In this document: positions 1 through 9,623 of the stretch, piece by piece
Position numbering within the stretch: the stretch's first letter is position 1
Layout: each line of letters begins with the position of its first letter
From: Roseibium sediminicola
Lineage (GTDB): Bacteria > Pseudomonadota > Alphaproteobacteria > Rhizobiales > Stappiaceae
Direction of reading: 5' to 3'
Length of the DNA stretch: 64,000 bases
Assembly: GCF_023156505.1 (NCBI RefSeq)
Contig: NZ_JALNMJ010000004.1
Coordinates: forward strand, 186,001 to 250,000
Position numbers and translations under genes: made by a program
Notes under the pieces: generated by a model
What the model was told of the DNA's origin: nothing
Database searches by the model: none
What the model saw: the letters and a program-made list of their open reading frames with translations, nothing else

Positions 1-1
1 A

Positions 2-739
2 GCGGAGGCCTGCGGCTTCCATTCGGTCAAGCACACCCTTGGCGCCGAAACCAGCGAAGCCGACGTTCTTGCGCTTGTCGAGCAGCTGAACAACGATCCG
101 GAAATCCACGGCATCCTGGTGCAGTTGCCCCTGCCCGGCCATATCGATGAAAGCAAGGTTCTGAGGCTGATCCGCCCGGAAAAGGATGTCGACGGGTTTC
201 ATCCGGTCAATGTCGGCCTGCTGACCGCAGGCGAACGCGACAGTGCCCTTGTCCCCTGCACCCCCGCCGGCAGTCTCGTGCTCCTGAAGCGGACACTGGG
301 CGATACCCTGTCCGGCAAGAATGCCGTCGTCATTGGCCGGTCCAACATTGTCGGCAAGCCGATGGCAAGCTTGCTGCTGCAGGAAAGCTGCACCGTCACG
401 ATTGCGCATAGCCGCACACGCGACCTGCCGGACGTTGTCCGTGCCGCCGACATTGTCGTTGCTGCCGTCGGCCGTCCCGAAATGATCAAGGGTGACTGGA
501 TCAAGCCCGGCGCCACGGTGATCGACGTCGGCATCAACCGCATCCCCGCACCGGAGCTCGGCGAAGGCAAGAACCGCCTTGTCGGTGACGTCGCCTTTAA
601 CGAGGCGGTCGATCATGCCGGAGCCATCACACCGGTCCCGGGTGGCGTCGGCCCGATGACGATCGCCATGCTGATGGTCAACACCCTGACCGCCGCGCGG
701 CGCCTATTGGGTCTGCCAGACGAAGAACCGCTGTTCTAA
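2..739 (+). CDS. folD: Bifunctional methylenetetrahydrofolate dehydrogenase/cyclohydrolase (5' truncated)
   Basis: FolD interconverts 5,10-methylene-, methenyl- and 10-formyl-tetrahydrofolate in the cytosol. The reading frame is open from base 2, so the start lies outside the window; 245 residues are visible and roughly 55 are missing compared with the usual length of about 300. Seen directly: the family signature [11 protein letters not shown], then DVDGFHPVN, the nucleotide-binding stretch [14 protein letters not shown], and the C-terminal [13 protein letters not shown]. These are the classical FolD motifs, so identity is secure. An internal GTG at 119 should not be taken as the start because conserved FolD sequence precedes it. 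No clear T-run terminator follows; a 15-bp tandem repeat begins seven bases after the stop. Confidence 0.97.
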   Translation, partial: AEACGFHSVKHTLGAETSEADVLALVEQLNNDPEIHGILVQLPLPGHIDESKVLRLIRPEKDVDGFHPVNVGLLTAGERDSALVPCTPAGSLVLLKRTLGDTLSGKNAVVIGRSNIVGKPMASLLLQESCTVTIAHSRTRDLPDVVRAADIVVAAVGRPEMIKGDWIKPGATVIDVGINRIPAPELGEGKNRLVGDVAFNEAVDHAGAITPVPGGVGPMTIAMLMVNTLTAARRLLGLPDEEPLF

Positions 740-745
740 GGCGCC

Positions 746-805
746 GCCACGTCTCTTCTGGCCACGTCTCTTCTGGCCACGTCTCTTCTGGCCACGCCCC
801 TCTTG
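746..805. repeat. 15-bp tandem repeat, three perfect copies plus one degenerate copy
   Basis: The unit GCCACGTCTCTTCTG occurs three times in exact tandem (746-790), followed by a degenerate fourth copy (791-805). It lies just after the folD stop codon. It is not obviously part of a gene. The rest of the 740-1103 gap holds no supported gene; a CtrA-like half-site TTAACCAT is present at 950-957. Confidence 0.85.
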
Positions 806-1103
806 GGCGCGCGGCCGGATTTCCCAGCATTTTCCCTATGCTTGCAGAAACGTCACAGCTGCGTAAAAACCCGTACCGACGCAACAGCCGCGGTACACCT
901 TCACCCTTGCGCTTCCTTCAGGGGCATGGTCTATCGTGTTCGGATTGTTTTAACCATGGCACCTTAGGCTTGGTAACGTAGGGGCTGCATAAGCAGTGGG
1001 CCGGAATTTGACAGAATGCTCTGTGATCAATCGGCCCTGCCAATCCGTCAGGCGGCAGTGAGTGAAGGGTCTACCGTCCTGCAAGTCCGGCCACAGGGCC
1101 GGC

Positions 1104-3041
1104 ATGCGCAACGCGCTTCCTTCGCTGGCTGACCGTATTGGTGCTGGCGCCTTTTGGTGTGCCCGCAAATCGGCCCTTCCCGGACTGACAAGCTTGCTGC
1201 TCGCAACGGCGTCTCTCCCGGGCCATGCCTTTGAGATTTTCGGCTGGAAGTTTTTTGAAGCGTCCCAGGAACAGGCCGAAGCCGTTCCGGACCCGACGCC
1301 CTATGAGGCCGAACTGAGCGTCTCCAGCGGGTCTGAAGAGCTGACGGACCAGCTGAAATCCGCGTCTCTTCTCATCCAGCAACAGGACAAGCCGCCTTCC
1401 GGCGAAGCTGGGCTGATCGCCAGGGCCTTGTCGGATCGCGAGCGGCTGATTGCGCAGCTTTATGCCGACGGCCGCTATGGCGGCACCGTTGACGTCTCTC
1501 TGGCCGGCCTCCCGCTGGAAACGGCCCTGGAGCAGAGCGATCTTCCGGACGGACGTCCGGTCAAGGTTGCAATCCTGGTTTCGCCGGGGCCGGTGTTCAC
1601 ATTCGGCAAAGTCGCAGTGGACACCCGCGGCAGTGATCTGTCGACCGATCCAACCTTTTGGGGACTGACCAGCGGCGAAACCGCTGCGTCCGGCAAGATC
1701 CTTTCTGCCGAAAGGCAGCTCGTCAGCGTGCTGCGCGGCCGGGGTTATCCAAAGGCGAGGATCGCGGAACGCCGGATTACAGCGGACCACGCCAGCAACA
1801 CCCTTGATGTGACGCTGATCTCCGATACGGGCCCGCAGGCCCGCTTCGGCCGGGTCTCCGTCAGCGGCACCGAAGTGACCGACCCGGACTTCGTGGTGCA
1901 GCAGGCCATGCTGCCCCAAGGCGGCATCTATTCGCCGGAGGACCTCGCCCGCGCGCGCAAGCGGCTAAACGAACTGGGTATTTTTTCGTCCATCCGCTTT
2001 GTGGAGGGTGACATTGCGGGTCCGGACGGCTCCCTGCCGATTCTGATTGAAGTCAGCGAGCGCAAGCGTCACGTGGTCGGTGCCGGTGCCTCCTGGTCCA
2101 GCACCGAGGGTTTTGGCGTCGAGGCCTATTGGCGCCGGCGGAACCTGTTCGGACGCGGTGAACTGCTGTCGGTCGAAGGTTCGGTCGGACGCATCGGCGA
2201 CAAGAGCATCGCCGACCAGGAGTATTCCGCGAGGATCGCATTTGAAAAACCCGGCGTGTTCGGCCCATTGACCAGCTTCTCCACCAGCCTTGGAGCAAAG
2301 CAGGAAAACCCGGATGCCTATAAGAGCCGGTCGGTCACCTTTGACGCTTATCTGAACCGGGAATTCTCCGAACAGCTCAAGGGCCGCGCCGGTGCGGAAG
2401 TCTATTATGCCAACGAGGAAGACGTCTTTGGCAACGAAAACTACCTGCTCGTCGGCCTGCCGACCGACCTGACTTTCGACAACCGGGACGACAAGCTCAA
2501 TCCGTCGAAAGGCATTTTCGCCGCCCTTTACGCCGAACCGGCCTATGACGCCCTCAATTCCAACGCCATGGGCTTCGTCAAGGGCACGGTGTCCAGCTAC
2601 TACGCTCTCGATGAGGCAAAACGCTTCATCCTGGCGGGACGGGTCTCCGCAGGATCCATTCTTGCTCCCTCCGTGGAATCCGTCCCGGCGAGCCGCCGTC
2701 TCATTGCCGGTGGCGGTGGCTCCATCCGCGGCTACGCCTATCGCAATGTCGGCCCACGCGTGAATGGCGAAGTGGCTGGCGGCCGGTCGCTGATAGAACT
2801 GTCCGGAGAGGTCCGCGTGAAGGTGACCGACACCATTGGTATCGTGGGCTTTGTCGATGCCGGCAATGCCTATGAAGACAGCGTTCCCGATTTTTCCGAG
2901 GAACTGAAGGTGGGCGTCGGCGCCGGCCTGCGCTACTTTACTCCTATAGGGCCGCTGCGAGTCGATGCGGCCATTCCGCTGGATCCGGAACAGGATGATC
3001 CGGATTTTGCCCTCTATGTCGGTTTGAGCCAGGCGTTTTAA
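1104..3041 (+). CDS. tamA: TamA-like Omp85-family outer membrane protein
   Basis: Outer-membrane component of the translocation and assembly module, working with TamB. The N-terminus has a hydrophobic signal segment (about residues 25-42 from this start) ending near GHAFE. POTRA-like repeats follow, for example VAILVSPGPVFTFGKVAVDT and ISDTGPQARFGRVSVSGTEV. The C-terminal half has the Omp85 barrel signature, including RRNLFGRGELL, AGGGGSIRGYAYRNVGPRV and a terminal LRVDAAIPLD...LYVGLSQAF ending in phenylalanine. I use the ATG at 1104 because AGGG sits five bases upstream. An in-frame GTG at 1062 would add 14 residues and cannot be excluded. The tamB start is only five bases after the stop, which implies one transcript. 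Confidence 0.93.
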   Translation: MRNALPSLADRIGAGAFWCARKSALPGLTSLLLATASLPGHAFEIFGWKFFEASQEQAEAVPDPTPYEAELSVSSGSEELTDQLKSASLLIQQQDKPPSGEAGLIARALSDRERLIAQLYADGRYGGTVDVSLAGLPLETALEQSDLPDGRPVKVAILVSPGPVFTFGKVAVDTRGSDLSTDPTFWGLTSGETAASGKILSAERQLVSVLRGRGYPKARIAERRITADHASNTLDVTLISDTGPQARFGRVSVSGTEVTDPDFVVQQAMLPQGGIYSPEDLARARKRLNELGIFSSIRFVEGDIAGPDGSLPILIEVSERKRHVVGAGASWSSTEGFGVEAYWRRRNLFGRGELLSVEGSVGRIGDKSIADQEYSARIAFEKPGVFGPLTSFSTSLGAKQENPDAYKSRSVTFDAYLNREFSEQLKGRAGAEVYYANEEDVFGNENYLLVGLPTDLTFDNRDDKLNPSKGIFAALYAEPAYDALNSNAMGFVKGTVSSYYALDEAKRFILAGRVSAGSILAPSVESVPASRRLIAGGGGSIRGYAYRNVGPRVNGEVAGGRSLIELSGEVRVKVTDTIGIVGFVDAGNAYEDSVPDFSEELKVGVGAGLRYFTPIGPLRVDAAIPLDPEQDDPDFALYVGLSQAF

Positions 3042-3046
3042 CGCAC

Positions 3047-6000
3047 ATGCGTTTCATCAATCTGTCCTTGCGGATCTTCGGATTCCTGCTTCTTGTCGCG
3101 GTTGCCGTACCGGTTCTTGTCATCGGTGCCCTGCAGGTGCCTGCCGGGCGCACGTTTGTTTCCAGCGTCATCAGCTCGCTTGCCTCCACACCGGACCAGA
3201 AGATCACGATCGACGGCCTCTATCTCAGTTTCGCTCTGAACGCGACTGTCGACAATGTGGCCATTGCGGACCAGAGCGGCACCTGGCTGTCCGCGTCCAG
3301 GATCGATGTCGATTGGCATCCGCTCGCGCTTTTGTCAGGAGACATCGACATCGCGGCGCTCACTGCCGGTCAGATCGATCTGCACCGCCCGCCTGAGGCA
3401 CCGCAAGACAGCACAGCAGAAACAACGAGCGAAGACACCGGTTCCGGTGGGCTGTCCCTGCCTTTCAACATCACGCTTGCCAAGCTGTCGCTTTCCGAGA
3501 TCAATCTTGGCGACGGCCTGCTCGGTGCACCTGTATCCCTGACAGCCTCAGGTTCCGGCTCCTTTGCGCTCGACCCCGCCCTCATCACCGCGGACGTTGA
3601 TGTCCACCGAATTGACGGTGTCGAAGCCGGACTTGTCGCCAAGGCGCAATTCGAACCGGCCGCCGAAACGCTGCTGTTCGACGTCAACGTTTCAGAACCC
3701 CGTGGCGGTCTTGCCGCGCGGCTGCTGGACGTTCCCGACCTGCCGGCCCTCGATGTTACCCTCACCGGGAGCGGACCGCTGACCGACTGGGCCGCCAAGC
3801 TCGACATCGCACTTGACGGCCGCAGCACCGTGACCGGGTCAGCCGCCATCCGCGAAACCGCTTCGGAACGGCACCTGACCTTTGACCTGGATGGCGATCT
3901 GGCCCCGCTTGCGCCTCCGGCCGCCCAGGCCTTTGTGCTCGGCACGACCAATGCTTCCGGCACGGCGCGTTTCTCGCCCGAATTTGCACCGCTGTCTGCC
4001 AATGTCAGCGTCAAGACCAGTACCGTCGGCCTTTTGGCCGGTGCAGAACTCGACAACGGCAAGGTGGACGTTGACGCAGATCTGAAGGTCAGCGCCGGTG
4101 ACGGCGCCCTGATAGCGCTTGACATCGGCGAACGGCGCATCGCGTTCGGACCGCTCGACAGCAAGATCACAGTGTCGGGGGCCCAGGCGGCAGCGGACTG
4201 GTCCGTAAATCTCGACCTGGCGTCCTTTCAGACAACCGAGCTGCGCTCGCAGGCGATCCGCCTCGCGGCCTCTGGCAATAAGGCGGATCTGAGTGCAGAC
4301 ACTCTGACGTCGCCCTTTTCGTTGATGCTTGATGTAAGGGAATTTGAAGGCCTGACCCCGGAAACGGAGCCCCTGAGTGGTCCGCTGAGCGTCACAGGAA
4401 ACGGAAGTGTAGATGGCAGGGCTCAGACAGCCACGGTCAAGGACCTTGCACTGACCTCAACGGTGTTTGCCGCAACGCTCACCGATACCGAGCTGTCGGC
4501 CAACCGCGTGAACGGTCAGGGCCGCTTGTCCCTGAAAGATCTGTCGAAACTGTCGGGTCTGGCCGGGCGCGATCTTGGCGGCAACGTCTCAGGGCAGTTC
4601 AGCGCGGACATCGAACCGGCGCGCCTGACCGGATCGGCGACCGCCTCGCTGGTCAGCCGGAACCTGACCACGGGGATAATCCAGGCGGATGCTCTCCTGG
4701 CGGGCGAAACCCGCACGGATGTCGCGCTCGATCTGAACGGCAGCACCGATATCAGCGTCAAAAGCCTGGCGATTGCCAATGACCAGCTTGCGGTAACGGG
4801 CGGTGCCCGTTACAGCCAGGACGAACTGACATCCACAGTCACGGCAACGCTTGCCGATCTCGCCAAGGTCGACCCGCAGCTCGCCGGTAGCCTCGAATTG
4901 GAAGCCAACACCTCAGGTCCGCTCAAGGCGCTGCAAGTGAAGGCTGATGCCACTTCGAAAAAGATCCTGTTGAGTGGAACCCCGCTCGACAATCTTGAAT
5001 TTTCGGCGGACGCCGTCGCTGATGCCTCGGCCCCCACGGCAAAAATCAAGACCTCCGCGGAGCTCAATGGCCAAGCCATCTCTGTCGATGTGGAATTGAC
5101 CAGCAAGGACGGCGGTGCAGAGGTCAGCCCACTCTCCGTCAAACTGGCCGGAAACACTGTGACCGGCACCCTTGCGCTGACCGATCTCAACCGGCCTGTG
5201 GAGACCCTCAAGGGCCATCTTGATATCGACGCGCCGGATCTTGCGTCCCTCTCGCCGCTCCTCCTGACGGAGATCAGTGGCCGCGTGTCCGGAACAGTGA
5301 CTGCCGACCCGGACACAAAGAAGCTCGCGCTCGACATAAACGGCAGCAAAATCGATGTGCCGTCTCTCAGCATCGGCAGCCTGACCCTGAAAGCCGACCT
5401 GGCCGCGCCCTATGCCCCGGAAACCGTGTCCGCCGACATCGAGGTGTCCGATCTCCTGACCGATGCAACTCCGGTCAAAAGCGTGAGCCTTCAGGCCCGC
5501 CCTGACGATGGCGGTACCGCGATTGCAGCGACCGTGGCTCTCGAAAGCGACGGCAAGGACGGCCTCACCCTGAAGGCCCATGTCAGCGAACCGGAAAGCC
5601 AGACTTACCTGCTTGCTCTGTCGGAACTCGGCATGCGCTACCAGGGCCTCGCCAGCAGACTGAAACAACCGACCAGTATCCGTTACGCAGGCGGAACGGC
5701 AACGATCCAGCCGCTGGAACTGCAACTGGGCGACGGTTCCCTGGCCCTCTCCGGAAAGGCGGGCGACACGCTTGATCTGAAGGCCGATCTGAACGCCGTT
5801 CCTCTGAACCTTGCCAATGCCTTCGTGCCGTCGCTGGGACTCGGCGGAACCCTCAGCGGACAAGTTGCGGCGACGGGCAGCGCGTCTGCGCCGGAAGCAA
5901 GCTGGTCGATCACAGGCGCAGGACTGACGGCGGCGGAATTGCGCAACAACGGACTGGCTGCCCTTGGCCTGTCCACTTCCGGCAGCCTGAAGAACAATCA

Positions 6001-7393
6001 GATCACCCAGGAAACCAAACTCACCGACCCGAACGGCTTGAACCTCGCAGCCAGCGGCTCCGTCGGCCTCCAGGCGCCCAACAAGCTCGCCCTGACCCTC
6101 AACGGCACCATTCCGACCGAAGCGCTGAGGCGGCCGCTTCTGGAGGCAGGAATTCGAGCCGAAGGCACCATCTCGCTCTCCGGTTCCGTCGGTGGCACTG
6201 TCAGCGCTCCGAGCTACCAGATCACAGCGACCCCGACAGGCCTGAAAGTGACCAGCCTTTCGACCGGGCTCACGGTCCAGAATATCCGCGGAACCGCCGC
6301 GGTCAGCCAGGATCAGGCATCGCTGAACGGCATCACGGGCGACCTCGCCACTGGCGGCTCGCTCTCAGCCGGCGGAACCGTCGGTATGAACAATGGGTTT
6401 CCTGCTGACTTGTCGCTGAAGCTGAACAAGGGCCGCTATATCGATCCGGGACTTGTGACGGCGGAGGTCGACGCGGATCTCAAGGTATCCGGTCCGTTAG
6501 CATCCAACAGCGCCTCCGCACTGATCGGCGGAACGGTTACGATCAACAAGGCGGATGTCTCCATTCCAGAATCCCTTCCGGGTGCAATCCCGCCCGTGGA
6601 GGTCCGGCACGTCAACGCCTCCAAGGCGATCCGCCAGCAAGTCGCGGACCTGGGCGGTGAACCACAAACCGGCCAAGCGCAGCAGAAATCCGTTCCACCC
6701 CGGCTGGACATCCTGCTGTCTGCGCCGGGACGGATCTTCATCCGTGGACGCGGCCTGGATGCGGAGCTGCAGGGGAATTTGAAGATCGTCGGTACAACCG
6801 CATCCCCACAGGCCATCGGAGCCTTCAGCCTCAAGCGCGGCCAGCTTGATATTCTGACACGGCGCTTGGTGTTTTCGCGCGGTAATGCCACCTTTGAAGG
6901 CTCCATGACGCCCGTGCTTGATTTTGCCGCCTCAACCGCGGTCAGCGACACGACCATCACGGTTACAGTCAGCGGGGAAGCAGACGATCCGCAAATCGCG
7001 TTCTCCTCGTCCCCTGAACTGCCACAGGACGAAGTCCTGGCCTTGCTGCTGTTTGGCAAGAGCGTCGGCAATCTGTCTCCGACCCAGATCGCGCGCCTGG
7101 CGGCAGCCATCGCCACCCTGACGGGCGGCAGCGACAACGGTCCGCTGGCACAGATCCGCAAATCGCTTGGCCTTGATGCCATCGACATCAACACTGACGG
7201 CGACAACGGGCCGTCGGTCGCGGTCGGCAAATACATCAATGATAACATCTATGTCGGGGTCGAACAGGGCACAGGCAGCGGTTCAAGCCGCGTCAAGGTC
7301 GACATCGACCTCAATCGCGGCTTGAAGGTGCGTGGTGAAGTCGGTGCCGACGGAGAGTCAAAAGCTGGTATCTTCTTCGAACGGGAATATTGA
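3047..7393 (+). CDS. tamB: Translocation/assembly module protein TamB (DUF490)
   Basis: Very long (1448 residue) inner-membrane-anchored periplasmic protein, the partner of TamA. One N-terminal transmembrane helix (about residues 7-28, IFGFLLLVAVAVPVLVIGAL) is followed by about 1100 residues of repetitive beta-rich sequence with DLKADL-, SGSL- and GTV-type strands, as expected for a TamB/AsmA-type lipid-channel fold. The C-terminal DUF490 region has typical LKRGQLDILTRRLVFSRGNATFEG, then LPQDEVLALLLFGKSVGNLSP, and ends KAGIFFEREY. The length matches alphaproteobacterial TamB. Translated from ATG at 3047, five bases after tamA. Role in outer-membrane protein insertion or lipid transport is family knowledge. 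Confidence 0.95.
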   Translation: MRFINLSLRIFGFLLLVAVAVPVLVIGALQVPAGRTFVSSVISSLASTPDQKITIDGLYLSFALNATVDNVAIADQSGTWLSASRIDVDWHPLALLSGDIDIAALTAGQIDLHRPPEAPQDSTAETTSEDTGSGGLSLPFNITLAKLSLSEINLGDGLLGAPVSLTASGSGSFALDPALITADVDVHRIDGVEAGLVAKAQFEPAAETLLFDVNVSEPRGGLAARLLDVPDLPALDVTLTGSGPLTDWAAKLDIALDGRSTVTGSAAIRETASERHLTFDLDGDLAPLAPPAAQAFVLGTTNASGTARFSPEFAPLSANVSVKTSTVGLLAGAELDNGKVDVDADLKVSAGDGALIALDIGERRIAFGPLDSKITVSGAQAAADWSVNLDLASFQTTELRSQAIRLAASGNKADLSADTLTSPFSLMLDVREFEGLTPETEPLSGPLSVTGNGSVDGRAQTATVKDLALTSTVFAATLTDTELSANRVNGQGRLSLKDLSKLSGLAGRDLGGNVSGQFSADIEPARLTGSATASLVSRNLTTGIIQADALLAGETRTDVALDLNGSTDISVKSLAIANDQLAVTGGARYSQDELTSTVTATLADLAKVDPQLAGSLELEANTSGPLKALQVKADATSKKILLSGTPLDNLEFSADAVADASAPTAKIKTSAELNGQAISVDVELTSKDGGAEVSPLSVKLAGNTVTGTLALTDLNRPVETLKGHLDIDAPDLASLSPLLLTEISGRVSGTVTADPDTKKLALDINGSKIDVPSLSIGSLTLKADLAAPYAPETVSADIEVSDLLTDATPVKSVSLQARPDDGGTAIAATVALESDGKDGLTLKAHVSEPESQTYLLALSELGMRYQGLASRLKQPTSIRYAGGTATIQPLELQLGDGSLALSGKAGDTLDLKADLNAVPLNLANAFVPSLGLGGTLSGQVAATGSASAPEASWSITGAGLTAAELRNNGLAALGLSTSGSLKNNQITQETKLTDPNGLNLAASGSVGLQAPNKLALTLNGTIPTEALRRPLLEAGIRAEGTISLSGSVGGTVSAPSYQITATPTGLKVTSLSTGLTVQNIRGTAAVSQDQASLNGITGDLATGGSLSAGGTVGMNNGFPADLSLKLNKGRYIDPGLVTAEVDADLKVSGPLASNSASALIGGTVTINKADVSIPESLPGAIPPVEVRHVNASKAIRQQVADLGGEPQTGQAQQKSVPPRLDILLSAPGRIFIRGRGLDAELQGNLKIVGTTASPQAIGAFSLKRGQLDILTRRLVFSRGNATFEGSMTPVLDFAASTAVSDTTITVTVSGEADDPQIAFSSSPELPQDEVLALLLFGKSVGNLSPTQIARLAAAIATLTGGSDNGPLAQIRKSLGLDAIDINTDGDNGPSVAVGKYINDNIYVGVEQGTGSGSSRVKVDIDLNRGLKVRGEVGADGESKAGIFFEREY

Positions 7394-7619
7394 CGGCGCT
7401 CTTCACGAACGGCTCCCGGCATTTTTGACAGGCCCTGCGCGCGGAGCCGCCCTTCCCGGCCGCGATTGCGACAAATTGCCGTCCGGCGGTTGCGACGCAC
7501 ACGGGAGACGTGCGAGGGTGCGCGCCATGAGCCAAACATTCAAAAGAAACACTCCGTCCCATTCGGAGCAGACCGTTTATCTGGCGGCGGAGTCAGCCGG
7601 AAACGACGGGAGCGCGATC

Positions 7620-7973
7620 ATGTCCACGAGCAGCAGCGACTACACCTTGGGTGAACGGATCTGCAAGGCGCGGGATGCCTCCGGTCTTTCGACGGCGCAA
7701 CTTGCGCGCCGGCTCGGCATCAAGACTGCGACCCTGCAAAGCTGGGAAAGCGACCGTTCGGAGCCCCGCTCCAACAAGCTGGTTCTGCTGGCCGGTGTTC
7801 TGAATGTCAGCCCAACCTGGCTTCTGGTCGGCCGCGGCACACCACCGGCGACCGATACGCCGGTTGTATCCGACCTGGACAGTATGCGCATGGCGCTGGA
7901 GCGGATACACCGGCAGGCACAGGCCCTTGCCGACGAAATAGCGGTTCTGCAGGAGCGCCTGGACGGGGTTTGA
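7620..7973 (+). CDS. XRE-family helix-turn-helix regulator
   Basis: Small 117-residue DNA-binding protein. Residues about 10-65 form a Cro/C1-type HTH: LGERICKARDASGLSTAQLARRLGIKTATLQSWESDRSEPRSNKL, followed by a short linker and a C-terminal helix (LDSMRMALERIHRQAQALADEIAVLQERL) that could dimerise. Targets are unknown. I chose ATG 7620 because GGGAG lies eight bases upstream and the HTH begins shortly after. An upstream in-frame ATG at 7527 also has a GAGG at suitable spacing and would add 31 residues of unremarkable sequence. The gene stands alone between tamB and gabD on the same strand. Confidence 0.85.
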   Translation: MSTSSSDYTLGERICKARDASGLSTAQLARRLGIKTATLQSWESDRSEPRSNKLVLLAGVLNVSPTWLLVGRGTPPATDTPVVSDLDSMRMALERIHRQAQALADEIAVLQERLDGV

Positions 7974-8165
7974 TCCCGCCGGGTTTGCAGCCTCTCATCC
8001 GATCGTTCAGGACTGCGCGGACAGCTGCCCGCCGGGCGGAACACCGCCGCTCGGGATCAAGCCAGGTCCCGGCGCTTTTTGACGAAAGCGCTTGCCATAG
8101 CCTTTGTCCCGCCCCTATCACTGTCGGATCTATCTGCTTCCAAGCCAATCGGATCGGGAAATTCC

Positions 8166-9623
8166 ATGTCATTGAATGCTTCGTTGTTGAAAGAACAGGT
8201 TTTTATCGGCGGCACCTGGTGCGATGCCGATAGCGGCCAGACGATTGGCGTCGCCAATCCGGCAACCGGCGAGACCATTGGAACCATTCCCTATTGCGGC
8301 CGCCCTGAAACGGCTCGGGCGATCGCGGCGGCGGAGGCGGCTTTTCCTGCCTGGAAAGCTCTGACCGCCGAAGCCCGCGCGACCCACATGCACAAGCTGT
8401 GCGATGTGATCATGGCGGAGCTGGACGACCTGGCAGTTCTGCTCACCACGGAAATGGGCAAGCCGCTCGCCGAAGCCAAGGGCGAGATCGCGCTTGGCGT
8501 CAAATACATCCGCTTCTTCGCCGAGGAAGGCAAACGCATCTATGGCGACACGATCCCGTCTCCCTGGGCGGACCGCCGCATCCTGGTGACCAAGGAGCCG
8601 GTCGGTGTCGTCGGGTCGATCACGCCGTGGAACTTCCCCAATTCCATGATTGCGCGCAAGCTCGGTGCCGCACTTGCCTCCGGCTGCACCATGGTGATGA
8701 AACCCGCCGAATTCACGCCCTATTCGGCGCTGATCTACGGCGTGATGGCCGAAAAAGCCGGATTGCCGGCGGGCGTCATCAACATCGTCACCGGCGATGC
8801 ACCGGCGATCGGCGAAGAAATGTGCGAAAACCCGGTGCTGCGCAAACTGACTTTCACCGGCTCGACCCGTGTCGGCAAACTGCTCGCATCCAATGCTGGC
8901 AAGAACATGAAGAAGATCTCGATGGAACTCGGCGGCAACGCCCCCTTCATCGTCTTCGACGACGCCGATCTTGACCGTGCCGTGGACGGAGCCATCGCCA
9001 GCAAGTTCCGCAACTCAGGCCAGACCTGCGTCTGCGCCAACCGGCTGTATGTTCAGGCCGGCGTATATGACGCCTTTGCCGACAAGCTGAAAGCCGCCAT
9101 GGCCGCCCAGTTGAAGGTGGGCAACGGCCTGGACGCCGGTGTCACTCAGGGCCCGCTGATCAACGATGCAGCAGTCGAAAAGGTCGCAGACCACGTGCGC
9201 GATGCGCTCGACAAGGGCGGCAAACTGGTCAGTGGCGGCAACCGCCCGAACAACCCGGGTTCATTCTTTGAGCCGACCCTGATCACCGGCGCCACCGCCG
9301 ACATGAAGGTCGCCCATGAAGAGACCTTCGGCCCGTTGGCCGCCCTGTTCAAATTCGACACAGAAGAAGAAGTCATTCAGCTGGCCAATGACACGGAATA
9401 CGGACTGGCCTGCTATTTCTATTCTCAGGACCTCGGCCGAACCTTCCGCGTCATGGAACAGCTGCAATACGGTCTGGTCGGCGTGAACGAAGGCGTCATC
9501 ACCACCGAGGTTGCCCCGTTTGGCGGTGTCAAGGACAGCGGCATGGGCAATGAAGGCTCGAAATACGGCCTCGACGACTATCTGAACGTCAAATACAGCT
9601 GCATTGGCGGCCTTGGAGTCTAG
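8166..9623 (+). CDS. gabD: NAD(P)-dependent succinate-semialdehyde dehydrogenase
   Basis: Aldehyde dehydrogenase superfamily enzyme of 485 residues that oxidises succinate semialdehyde to succinate at the end of the GABA shunt. Seen: NAD-binding region, PWNFPNSMIARKLGAALASGCTMVMKPAEFTP, the general-base glutamate in MELGGNAPFIVFDDAD (E254) and the nucleophilic cysteine in SGQTCVCANR (C288). The GabD-like N-terminus QVFIGGTWCDADSG and C-terminus GGVKDSGMGNEGSKYGLDDYLNVKY support the substrate assignment, though other semialdehydes are possible. Start is ATG 8166; a longer TTG-initiated frame from 8079 adds 29 residues not typical of the family. Its TAG stop overlaps the stop of the convergent CHASE2 gene. 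Confidence 0.92.
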   Translation: MSLNASLLKEQVFIGGTWCDADSGQTIGVANPATGETIGTIPYCGRPETARAIAAAEAAFPAWKALTAEARATHMHKLCDVIMAELDDLAVLLTTEMGKPLAEAKGEIALGVKYIRFFAEEGKRIYGDTIPSPWADRRILVTKEPVGVVGSITPWNFPNSMIARKLGAALASGCTMVMKPAEFTPYSALIYGVMAEKAGLPAGVINIVTGDAPAIGEEMCENPVLRKLTFTGSTRVGKLLASNAGKNMKKISMELGGNAPFIVFDDADLDRAVDGAIASKFRNSGQTCVCANRLYVQAGVYDAFADKLKAAMAAQLKVGNGLDAGVTQGPLINDAAVEKVADHVRDALDKGGKLVSGGNRPNNPGSFFEPTLITGATADMKVAHEETFGPLAALFKFDTEEEVIQLANDTEYGLACYFYSQDLGRTFRVMEQLQYGLVGVNEGVITTEVAPFGGVKDSGMGNEGSKYGLDDYLNVKYSCIGGLGV

